Source: Desulfobacterales bacterium
GTDB taxonomy: Bacteria > Desulfobacterota > Desulfobacteria > Desulfobacterales > C00003060
Assembly: GCA_030616475.1 (NCBI GenBank)
Contig: JAUWXF010000010.1
Coordinates: 1 to 45,401, forward strand
Length of the DNA stretch: 45,401 bases
Reading direction: 5' to 3'
Under the pieces are notes generated by a model. That model saw nothing but the letters and a program-made list of their open reading frames with translations. It had not been told where the DNA came from and did no database searches. Position numbers and translations under genes: made by a program. Positions 35,324 to 43,580 of this stretch are shown here, one piece after another (position 1 is the first letter of the stretch; each line of letters begins with the position of its first letter).

Positions 35324-36031
35324 CTAAGGTATCTCTATCTCAATCGTACCCTTTTTAAAACCCTTTAAGGAAGACAACATTGCAAGAATAGTACTCTTAA
35401 ATAAATTAGAGGTAAATGGGTTTAAGGGGAGCATGGTCCCGTCAATATTAATAGAAATTGGAGGATTCGAGGAGACACATGTATCGACGGTCTCTCTTCC
35501 ATCCATAATTTCCCTGGAAAGGTCAAAACAGTTCTCATATCCACAATGACCGCAGTTCAGATTAGGCAACTTGAAAGAGCGTTTAGTTACAATAGAGGCC
35601 ATCTTCTTTATATGATCATCATTTTCAATAGTAAAATCAGAGATATTTTCGTGAAAACTGGCAGTAAAGAGCTGCAATCCATCAAACAATTTTTTTTTCT
35701 CACCTTCTTTTCTTATGCAAACAATCTTTGGAAATGTCTGTTCCTTTTTAAACCCTTCCACAAGGAGAATATCACAATCAACATATGCCAGGATATCCTC
35801 TACACTTTTCTTTCCTTCTAAAATTATTTCTGTTTCAGTTGATGAAATGGCAGAAATAAAAGGCACATGTGGTCTGTATCTTGATGTGTCAGTGTCAGGA
35901 AAATCAATATCACCTGAAACATGTTTGACAACAGCAACCCTACATCCCATCCTTGACAGTTCCTGAGATAATCTAATAATTAACGTGGTCTTTCCACTTC
36001 TTTTATAACCAATTACTCCAACTGCTTTCAC
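35324..36031 (-). CDS. mobB: MobB with C-terminal 4Fe-4S domain
   Basis: 235 residues. The MobB GTPase part has the P-loop GYKRSGKTT (8-16), VVKHVSGDIDF with metal-site residues, and DILLVEGFKKEQTFPKIV. It helps attach GMP to the pterin, giving the dinucleotide form needed by formate dehydrogenases. After residue 150 comes a cluster domain with C160, C163, C168 and C185 (CGHCGYENC then C), the CX2CX4CX16C pattern of the 4Fe-4S domain seen in corrinoid and electron-transfer proteins. The GTG start at 36031 has GGGGG six bases upstream. AT-rich like moaA: 19 G+C in the 60 bases from 35641. Confidence 0.9.
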   Translation of the reverse strand: MKAVGVIGYKRSGKTTLIIRLSQELSRMGCRVAVVKHVSGDIDFPDTDTSRYRPHVPFISAISSTETEIILEGKKSVEDILAYVDCDILLVEGFKKEQTFPKIVCIRKEGEKKKLFDGLQLFTASFHENISDFTIENDDHIKKMASIVTKRSFKLPNLNCGHCGYENCFDLSREIMDGRETVDTCVSSNPPISINIDGTMLPLNPFTSNLFKSTILAMLSSLKGFKKGTIEIEIP

Positions 36032-36132
36032 CTTAAACCCCCTGAGTTTTTGTAAAAGTCCCCTATCCCCACACCCCCTTATAGCACATTTTTCATCATT
36101 TTGGCAGTTTAGTTTGCGGCATTCTGGTTTGA

Positions 36133-36306
36133 ATGTTTTTTGTGGGCCAAGGATTTGCCCGAGGCAAGAAAAAGCGGATGACTTACGTACTAGAAGAGTC
36201 CAAGGTCATTTACGAATCCAAGGATGGAAAGAAAGACAGGGTCTTTGATGCATTAGAGTGGTTGAAGGAGTACCGAAAAAACTGGGCTATGCTTGGTGAA
36301 CAATAA
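36133..36306 (+). pseudogene. Fragment of an IS91-family transposase C-terminus
   Basis: A 57-residue plus-strand frame that reads KVIYESKDGKKDRVFDALEW. This closely resembles, from memory, the stretch just before the MVRYYGYYSN end of IS91/IS801-type rolling-circle transposases. The usual continuation is missing and the frame ends KNWAMLGEQ. The rest of a transposase is absent, so it is a remnant or a chimaeric small ORF. It is the only plus-strand coding signal I trust in the window and lies exactly between mobB and fdhE. Confidence 0.55.
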
Positions 36307-36308
36307 GG

Positions 36309-36348
36309 AGCCGTTTTGCTAACTCCTGTGAGCAAAACGGCTTTTTTT
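36309..36348 (+). terminator. Rho-independent terminator after the IS91-like fragment
   Basis: AGCCGTTTTGC pairs perfectly with GCAAAACGGCT across a 12-base loop (36309..36342), followed by a run of Ts on the plus strand. On the minus strand no T-run follows, so it would end plus-strand transcripts and not fdhE-mobB read-through. Confidence 0.85.
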
Positions 36349-36438
36349 CAAACACCTGACGTGTTATAAGAATTGTTATTCTTAAGTATCGGCTTTTCTC
36401 AGCTCTCCAAAAAACAGGATAAAAACTGCTTCTCAGAC

Positions 36439-37362
36439 TCAAAGATCTCCTAAGTTTAATCCCAGTGGTTGGACCTCTCTTGTGTAACCCTCCTTCTTCG
36501 CAAGCACATCAAGATAGAGTGTGCCGATATCTTCAACTTGGGGGATAACCTCTTCATCCAGTTCCTCGGTATCCACGGTCTTGATGTATTTCATGCACTT
36601 CTGGCAGGTTTCTACCCGATAGGCCCGTCCCTCTTTTTCGGTAAGAAAATACTTTAACCCCTTCGGATCGCCACTCTCACAAAAGGGACACTTGGTTCTC
36701 ATGTATCGCCACTCATAGCCGCAGCACGAACAAATAAGGAATTTCTTCCTTTCACGGCCGATGAGCTCTGCCATCACAGGCCTTGATCCGCAGATGGGAC
36801 AATAGGCCCGCCACCACTTTTCCTGATCCACATGGCCCTTAAGCTCATCAGCATAGGCCTCAAAAATAGGCCTTAAGCTGTTTTCAGCCAGGAAAGAGAG
36901 GATTTCTCCTTTCAGGTTCAGCCTGTGTGACAGGCTGGCGACATATTCTCCATCTTCGGCCGCCGTCTTTTTGAATAACGCCTCGAGATTTAGCTCTTCA
37001 CGACTTGTGTGCTCTATCTTGTCAACATCCTCGGAGACCTTGCTATTGCGCTTCAGGACTCCGCACAATCCTTCGAACAGGTTCGTAGCCGAGGCTATAT
37101 CCAACTCCAGGTCGCCCTTGTCCACAAGGGGAAATCCTTCCGCGGTCTTCGTTTTGACCAGCTCTTCATCCATGAGAACAGGATGAATTTCAATCTCTGG
37201 CTTGATCTTAAACTGTTCTGTCACCACCTCTTTCAGGAACTTAAGGACTTCCCTGTGGCTCGGTTTCTCTCTGGCGACACGGTCTATTCTATTGGTCACC
37301 TTGAGTAAGCCAGCGTCGGAAATATCTTCATTCTTCTTCGTTAGTTTTTCAGTCATAACCAT
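36439..37362 (-). CDS. fdhE: FdhE, formate dehydrogenase maturation protein
   Basis: 307 residues. The C-terminal half carries four CxxC pairs: YCPICGSRPV, LICSCCGYEW, TKCPFCESGD and ETCQKCMKYI, the FdhE rubredoxin-like iron-binding arrangement. The N-terminal half is helical and acidic. FdhE interacts with the catalytic subunit and assists assembly of active Tat-exported formate dehydrogenases. It lies 119 bases downstream of fdhB, across a strong hairpin, and is probably cotranscribed at a lower level. Confidence 0.93.
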   Translation of the reverse strand: MVMTEKLTKKNEDISDAGLLKVTNRIDRVAREKPSHREVLKFLKEVVTEQFKIKPEIEIHPVLMDEELVKTKTAEGFPLVDKGDLELDIASATNLFEGLCGVLKRNSKVSEDVDKIEHTSREELNLEALFKKTAAEDGEYVASLSHRLNLKGEILSFLAENSLRPIFEAYADELKGHVDQEKWWRAYCPICGSRPVMAELIGRERKKFLICSCCGYEWRYMRTKCPFCESGDPKGLKYFLTEKEGRAYRVETCQKCMKYIKTVDTEELDEEVIPQVEDIGTLYLDVLAKKEGYTREVQPLGLNLGDL

Positions 37363-37430
37363 TAGTATCCCATTCTTGTATTGTTATGGTGTACAGCGCC
37401 TTTTTGGTGGCGTCCAGTAAACCGGGTTTT

Positions 37431-37467
37431 GCCATGGTATTGCCCCGATACAGGGCAATACCATGGC
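37431..37467. promoter_or_regulatory. Perfect 15-bp hairpin between fdhB and fdhE
   Basis: GCCATGGTATTGCCC (37431..37445) and GGGCAATACCATGGC (37453..37467) pair completely around a 7-base loop. Reading with the genes, no T-run follows, so it is not a classic terminator. It is well placed to protect the fdhAB message from 3' decay or to reduce read-through to fdhE. Confidence 0.7.
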
Positions 37468-37481
37468 TCAGAGTCTTTTCA

Positions 37482-38303
37482 TCAGAGTCCGTATACCTCG
37501 GGCCTGTATTGAAGCACCCAGAGCATATGCGTACCCACCGGAGTTGGGGGATACAGACAGGCATCCGGAAATCCATCACCTTGCAGCGAACTTACCCTGC
37601 TGTTCGCATACGGGATTACGACGGTGTGCCAAGAGACCCTTAGGGCACAGGTTGGGCACGCCACCTCACAGGCTGGCCTGTTGGAATGAGGCGGGTCACC
37701 GGAGAAGGTGGAGAAATATCCCCTAAACCGAGCACCATCTTGAGGAGTTGGAGGATCATTATCACCTCGCAGATCCGCGTTTCCAAACCTGTCATAGCAG
37801 AAATCGCACTTCTGCGCCGGTAAGTTGTTCACCGGTTGACCATCCTTCTCATACTCGAACCGTGGAACCCCCTTTGGCGGAAAGCCGGTCTTGAAGGGAC
37901 AGGCCATCTCGCATTCTTTGTTGCACCAATCCTTGGAAAGCGCGTTATTACAACGGCTCTCGTTGATCGCCACGCCCCCCCAGGGAAACACATGGATTGC
38001 GGGCGGATGTGGGGGTGTATGAGGCGGATTTGACGCCGGACAGGCGGCCTTGCAAACGGGGTTAAGACAATGCCGGCATCGATCCGGGAAGAACAGAAAC
38101 CTCAAGTCACCATTACCATCGACATGCTCAATGTACTTGACAACCGTGAAATTGGCGCCGGACTTATCCGGTGGATTGGTATATGAGCCTTCGAAGGTGG
38201 TGTCCTCCGCTGGCAGCGAATGCCACTGCTGGCAGGCCACCTGGCAGGCCTTGCACCCTATGCACTTTGAGGTATCAATCAACATCATTGCATGATTAGC
38301 CAT
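37482..38303 (-). CDS. fdhB: Formate dehydrogenase iron-sulfur subunit
   Basis: 273 residues. Ferredoxin-like cluster motifs start with CIGCKACQVACQQW, then CRHCLNPVCKAACP, CNKECEMACP, and CDFCYD with CEVACPTCAL, consistent with four 4Fe-4S clusters. It has no export signal of its own and would travel with FdhA through Tat. It passes electrons from the FdhA cofactor to a periplasmic cytochrome or quinone-linked partner; no such partner or membrane subunit is encoded here. The start has a full AAAGGAGGTGA ribosome binding site, 22 bases after fdhA. GC-rich like fdhA. Confidence 0.93.
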   Translation of the reverse strand: MANHAMMLIDTSKCIGCKACQVACQQWHSLPAEDTTFEGSYTNPPDKSGANFTVVKYIEHVDGNGDLRFLFFPDRCRHCLNPVCKAACPASNPPHTPPHPPAIHVFPWGGVAINESRCNNALSKDWCNKECEMACPFKTGFPPKGVPRFEYEKDGQPVNNLPAQKCDFCYDRFGNADLRGDNDPPTPQDGARFRGYFSTFSGDPPHSNRPACEVACPTCALRVSWHTVVIPYANSRVSSLQGDGFPDACLYPPTPVGTHMLWVLQYRPEVYGL

Positions 38304-38325
38304 TCAAAGTCACCTCCTTTTTATG

Positions 38326-41300
38326 TTACAACCACGGCCCGTGAGGCCACGTGGGGTTAATTTTTCTTAAGTTACAAGTAAATGCCTTGGATTCCGGAAT
38401 GGCTGTGTTGGCATCACCGCAATGTGGCGTCAAGAGATTGGCGCTGTGCCCGGTGCAATGGCCGCTATAGCCGTAGTGCCAGATCACGCCGACGTGGTGA
38501 ACCTCGTCGTCAGGAACGCCACCACCAACAAGGCTATACGGCTTGAACCGCTTGGTCACACACGCCTTGGCCAGCATACGCTTACCATAGAGTTCGGTAC
38601 GCTGGGTCTTGATCTGCACCGTGTCCCCATTGCTGATACCAAGCGCCGTCGCCAATTCTTCACTGAGCTCCACAAAGGCCTCAGGCTGAAGCTGGCACAG
38701 CCTTGGGTTGTTCCTGGTCATCTGGCCGGACTGCCAGTGCTCGGTCAACCTGTAGGTAGTGGCCACAGCGGGGAACTGCGGACTACCCGGTGTAGCCCGC
38801 TCCATGGCTTGAGCCCGCGGATGCCTGAAGAGCGTCGGCGAGTTCAGATGAGGTGTGCCCAACGGATTTTGGGTGCACACCGTGTCCCAGGGCTCATAGT
38901 GCTCCGGGAACGGTCCGTCTTGGCGCCCATAGCCGAACAGATGGGCATGACCCTCGCGGTGCATGATGAAGGGCATGCGACACCCTGCTCCTCCGGGTGG
39001 TTTGTAGCCGTCACTCACATCGCCGCCGGGGGTTCTGAATACGGTTCCTGCCGCATCCCATGCAACCACCCATTTTTGCGGCGCCAAGGGCTGTCCCACA
39101 TTTGGATGGCCGGGCTGATACACTGAGGCACCGTTATAGATGATCCTCCGGTTAACCGGCCAGCAAACCGACCATCCGCGGTAAAGGCCGATCTGCGTGC
39201 CTGGGTACCCCGTCCTGACAACATCTACCGGGTCCCTGTTCTCCTGCCTGTTTCCCATTAGTGGGCCGTCATCTGGGGCTCCCCCACCCGGGAACGTGGT
39301 GCTAGTGTCGAAGCAGTTTATCGGGTCACCCGGGTTAACATAGTGGGAGCAGTAGAGCCAGTTGCCAGAGGATGTCGCGCCATTAGTTTGTAACGTGCTG
39401 CGCCCCGCTGGATGGTTGGCCCAGAAGCAGTCAACGCGCCATCCGATATTGCCAGGAACACCGCAGCTCGGACACCAGTACCCGTTGATCTCCCAGGCCA
39501 CCTTATGCGGGTTGGCATGGAGAAGACCCGTCCTGGAATCTGTGGCGCCATCATCATAGTTTTGTCCGGCTCCGCCGTGGGCATCCTCATGAGGGGTGGC
39601 GCCACCGGTTGCTACTGCCAATGGATCGCAATACGGTCCCCACCACAGGTTGGCGACAGGATCGCGCAGGTTGGGGTGAGGCGAAGGGGGAGCTGCTTGA
39701 TAAGCCGTGATAAGCCTCTGCGCAAGCTCACTCATGATGCTAAGATCATCCATGGCAAGCCCCGGTGGCTCGGCCGCCTTGTACCGCCACTGGCTCCATC
39801 TTCCGCTATTGCAGACAGAGCCTTCCTTTTCATAGGATGCGGCCGCAGGGAGCTGGTAGACCGTGGTGTTGATTGTTGCAGGGGCCCTGCCGGGAATGCC
39901 AAGGGAGCCGCCAGAGCCGTCTGGCTTCCAGAAGGCCGCTGTTTCCGTCTCCCACAGGTCAACAGACACCAGCCAATCCAGGTTTGCGAGATTTGCCCTC
40001 TCAAAGCTGGCGCTGGGCCCACCCACTGCAGGGTTTTGACCCCAGCACATGAGGCCGAATATTTCTTGGACTTTCTCAGGAAAACCGCCAACCGGGGGCA
40101 CAGTGACCATATCCTCGAAAATATCGATGTGGCTGTACGCCCGGTTATTGTCGGCCTTGGGCAGGTAGTCGTAGGCAGTGTTCAAACTGCCAGCGGCCCC
40201 CTCGAGGGGCCACCAGGCCTGGAGCAGGCTGTCCATGTACCTGTTGCCTTTTGACCACCAGGTCAGGCTCACCGGGTCACCCGGGGTGACATCCAGGGGC
40301 GCCTTGCCCGCGGTGTAAGTGAGGTTGTATTGCGTACGGTTCTTGTGGGCCGCCTTAGTCGTGGTTGCAGCCAGATACCCTGGCAGGATATGCCACAGGA
40401 GGCACATGTCTGTGGAGCCCTGCACGTTTGACTCGCCCCTTAAGGCGTTGATCCCACCGCCGGCCACACCAGTGTTTCCCATCAGAAGCTGCATCATGGC
40501 ATAGGACCTCACGTTCTGAGTGCCATAGGTGTGCTGGGTGCTGCCCATGGCGTACATGATGCAGGCCGACATGTTGTCCGCGCATGTGTCCGTGTACACC
40601 TCATAGATCTCTTCAAGCGTGGTGGGATCTGCTCCGGTAATATCACATACTTCCGATATGGTATAAGTCGAAAGCTGGTTTATAAGCTTGGCCCAGACAG
40701 AATCGGCATGGGGTGCTGCCAAGAGGCCACTTGCGATGTCCCCACTATTGCAGGCACCCCAAGCAGCCGTATCCGTCAGCGGTTGGCCCGCGACTACATA
40801 CTGATAGGCCCAAGTAGTCTTGTCGTAATTATTGGCCCTGTGCCGCTTTGTCGTCTCGGGCTGCAGGCCTGAAAACTCGCCTAGATTACCCTCCCGGCAT
40901 GTCTCGAAACCGGGATGAAGCATATAGCTCGCATTGGTGCAGTCTCTCAGATAGTTCCAGTTTACCTTGCCATTGTCGATGGCATGCTTCATCATCCCAT
41001 TCATGAAGGCAATGTCGGTTCCGGAACGCATCTTTGAGTACAACATTATGCCGTTTGAGGTCGATGCCTTGGAAGCGGACCTTGTGAATCGCGGATCCAC
41101 CACGATGAGTTTCCCCCCATTGTGCATAGCCTTTATGACATACTTGAAAGAAATGGGGTGGTTTTCAGCGGCATTGCTGCCGATGATCATGATGACATCA
41201 GAGTTTTCGATATCATTCCAATGATTCGTCATTGCCCCTCTACCGAACGTCTCTCCCAGAGCCGCTACAGTGGAGGAGTGTCAGATACGGGCCTGGTGCT

Positions 41301-41898
41301 CAATATAAACGAGTCCCAGGGCTCTCAGCAGCTTGACGAGCAAATAGCACTCTTCAGTATCGTGGGCCGCACCACCCAGGCTGGCAATGGCCCGACACCG
41401 GTTGACCGGCGTCCAGTCACCGTCAATCTCTTCTTCTGTGACGGTGTTCGGCATCGCGTCGTACGGGTTTATGCCGTCCCTGGTGGTCTTGATAAGCCCC
41501 GCGATCTCGTTTAGGGCCTGATTCCAACTGATAGTAGTCCAATTAGTCTGGCCCGGTCCGCGTTTCTGTGGCTCGAGCAGTCGCCTGGGATTCAACGCCC
41601 CATCCACTGTGCGGAGCTCGGCCATGCCCTGCCCCTTGCTGCACAAAGCCCCCTGGTTGATGGGATGATCAGGATCGCCCTGCACGTAAGTAATGTACGG
41701 CGCGGCGCTCGTGCTGCCCACCAGGATCCCACATCCGCAAGCGCAGTAACAGCAGATGCTGGTTGTGATCTGGGTCCACACGGGCGGATTTGCCGTGGCA
41801 TATGCCTTGATGGGCACTAAGTCAAACACGCTGCCCAGCAGCAGGCCTGCAGTGGCTGCACCAGAGATCTTTATGAAATCTCTTCTTGTTACGTTCAT
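38326..41898 (-). CDS. fdhA: Selenocysteine formate dehydrogenase, catalytic subunit
   Basis: 1190 residues when the TGA at 41283..41281 is read as Sec206. The two flanking frames join in phase, and the context HQARI-U-HSSTVAAL is the formate dehydrogenase active site. A Tat signal (TRRDFIKISGA) opens the protein. CX2CX3C plus C86 (C49, C52, C56, C86) binds a 4Fe-4S cluster. GRGAMTNHWND, PVNRRIIYNGASV and the C-terminal SNGDTVQIKTQR belong to the molybdopterin-binding domains. It oxidises formate to CO2 in the periplasm with a W- or Mo-bis-pterin cofactor. It is longer than the ~980-1015 residues I recall for family members, with an extra Pro/Gly-rich region around residues 730-860. GC-rich: 35 G+C in the 60 bases from 39961. 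Confidence 0.95.
41281..41283 (-). other. In-frame UGA selenocysteine codon of fdhA
   Basis: TGA on the minus strand at codon 206 of fdhA. The frame is open on both sides for hundreds of codons and the next residues HSSTVAAL are those that follow Sec in formate dehydrogenases. A SECIS hairpin should lie within the next ~40 bases (41240..41280); GC-rich self-complementary segments are there, but I cannot fix the fold by eye. Confidence 0.93.
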
Positions 41899-41999
41899 TT
41901 AAAACCCTCCTTTCGGATTGTAAGAATTTCCTGAATTTTGTCTATCCGAATATCCACACTTCTACAAGCCATTTTCAAATCGGTATCACGCCTAACCAT
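41895..41999 (-). CDS. Small ORF translationally coupled to fdhA
   Basis: A 34-residue frame (MVRRDTDLKMACRSVDIR...) whose TGA overlaps the fdhA ATG by four bases (ATGA). Upstream is AAAGGAGGTGAT, almost the full complement of the 16S 3' end, but it reaches into the ATG, so the spacing is too short. The frame stays open further up to another AAAAGGAGGTGA at about 42043, well spaced from an ATT codon at 42035, so a longer 46-residue form is possible. A third site, AAAGGAGGG, directly precedes fdhA. The peptide is basic and has no recognisable family. It could be a leader that sets fdhA translation or a small partner protein, or it could be chance. Confidence 0.4.
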   Translation of the reverse strand: MVRRDTDLKMACRSVDIRIDKIQEILTIRKEGFK

Positions 42000-42093
42000 C
42001 ACCTCCTTTCCCTTGAGAAGTCTATTAAGAAAAATGTTGTCACCTCCTTTTAAGAGTAGATTGGGTTATCTCTGTTCTTAGTTCTTAATAAAG

Positions 42094-43521
42094 CTATGAT
42101 GCCCCCTTCCCGTTAATCACAACCGGCACAGTCTGAAGGAGTATCTTCATATCACCAAAGAAAGTCCAGTTATCAATATACTGCATGTCCAGCTTCATCC
42201 AATCTTCGAAAGAACTATGATTTCTGCCGTTGATCTGCCATAGGCAAGTTAGGCCAGGTCGCACAGTAAAACGCCGGCGTTGCCAATCCTGCCTAAAGCC
42301 ATTGTAATCACGCAACGGAAGGGGCCTGGGACCAACCAAACTCATATGGCCTCGGAGGACGTTGTAAAGCTGTGGAAGCTCGTCAATGCTCGCCTTCCGA
42401 AGCCAATGGCCAACTCTCGTGATCCTCGGGTCATTTCGGATCTTGAACACCGGGCCGTCCATCTCGTTCAGGCCTTCCAGTTCTTCCTGCACCTTCTCCG
42501 CATCCACCACCATTGTACGGAATTTATATACCGGAAAGATTCGTTTGTTGTAACCTACCCGATGCTGGACGAAGAAAACCGGTCCGGGGGAGGTGAGCTT
42601 AATGGCAATGGCAGCTACCAACATCACAGGTGATGTGAATATCAGTAAGGCAAACCCCAGGACAATGTCCGTGGCCCGTTTTGCCAGAGACCTCCAGTCG
42701 TGTCGCAACCCGGATGCCATTTCCACCACAGGGAGACCAGCAAATACCGCCGTTCTGGATGTGGAGATCTTGGTATTGAAAGGATCGGAGAGACAACGTA
42801 TTGTGATGCCCTGTTCTTCTGCGCTTCCTATGATTCTTTGAATCTTTTCGTATTGGGACTTAATAGGCAGGGCAATAATTACCTCATCAATGACCTGGTT
42901 CCGTATAATATCGGAAAAATCTCTTAATCTTCCCAAAAGCTTTATTCCCTTTTTGGGAGTATGCAAGAGATCGTCAACGTATCCTGATATGCGAAATCCC
43001 AACTCCCTGTTTTCCTCGATCGCATGCGCAAAGGCATAAGCCCTCTCGTTGGTCCCGACGATGAGGACAAAACGCAAGTTCCTGCCATAAACACGCACCT
43101 TCTTGAGGGCAAACCTTAAAGAAGTTCGAAAGAATATGGTGAGAAGTGTCGTTGAAAGCCAAAAAAACGAAACAAAGGCCGGAGTGAAAAGCATGATATT
43201 GAAAAGATAGGCGCCTAAAGCGAAAAGAACCGTTCCCAGGCTGGTAGCTTTGACGATATCTTTCCATTCCTGGATATAGTGTTGTAGTCTTCGAGAATGG
43301 TAAAGGCGAAAATGACGATAGATCATTTGCCACAAATATATCATAGCCAACAGGCCGATTAAATTAGTGATTTTGATCCGTAAGGAAAGGAAGTCTACCA
43401 GACTCGCATATTCTGAATGGGTTTTCGTGTACCAAAAGGTGAACACAAGGCCCATCAACAGGATACACGTATCTGAAAACTTCAATAGGTTCAGCAGCAC
43501 CTGTCGCCGAAAGTGCAACAT
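42094..43521 (-). CDS. Polyprenyl-phosphate sugar-1-phosphate transferase (WbaP-like)
   Basis: 475 residues. Four to five N-terminal membrane segments (1-135) are followed by a Rossmann-like CoA-binding-type domain (NLRFVLIVGTNERAYAFA). The catalytic bacterial sugar transferase domain (about 275-475) has KRATDIVLGFALL, YKFRTMVVDAE, DELPQLYNVLRG, MSLVGPRPLP and PGLTCLWQINGRN. It transfers a hexose-1-phosphate from a nucleotide sugar to undecaprenyl phosphate, the first step of repeat-unit synthesis. It should start the glycan that the WecG, GT4 and GT2 enzymes extend, although the formate dehydrogenase block now lies between them. Confidence 0.93.
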   Translation of the reverse strand: MLHFRRQVLLNLLKFSDTCILLMGLVFTFWYTKTHSEYASLVDFLSLRIKITNLIGLLAMIYLWQMIYRHFRLYHSRRLQHYIQEWKDIVKATSLGTVLFALGAYLFNIMLFTPAFVSFFWLSTTLLTIFFRTSLRFALKKVRVYGRNLRFVLIVGTNERAYAFAHAIEENRELGFRISGYVDDLLHTPKKGIKLLGRLRDFSDIIRNQVIDEVIIALPIKSQYEKIQRIIGSAEEQGITIRCLSDPFNTKISTSRTAVFAGLPVVEMASGLRHDWRSLAKRATDIVLGFALLIFTSPVMLVAAIAIKLTSPGPVFFVQHRVGYNKRIFPVYKFRTMVVDAEKVQEELEGLNEMDGPVFKIRNDPRITRVGHWLRKASIDELPQLYNVLRGHMSLVGPRPLPLRDYNGFRQDWQRRRFTVRPGLTCLWQINGRNHSSFEDWMKLDMQYIDNWTFFGDMKILLQTVPVVINGKGAS

Positions 43522-43580
43522 ATTTTATCTCCGGTTTTTGCTCATCTGCTTAAGAGTGCCAACAAGATCAAAAGAGAGCT

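Noticed and set aside
37349-37579. Minus-strand 76-codon ORF between fdhB and fdhE
   Set aside because: It overlaps the fdhB 3' end in another frame and translates the hairpin; there is no start signal or recognisable protein.
38422-40254. Long plus-strand ORFs opposite fdhA (234 and 280 codons)
   Set aside because: They are antisense to clear formate dehydrogenase sequence and arise from the high G+C content there; their translations show no domain.
41899-42093. Moco/Tuco riboswitch upstream of fdhA
   Set aside because: The leader is dominated by ribosome-binding-like purine tracts and a short frame; I do not see the conserved GC-rich stems expected for that RNA.
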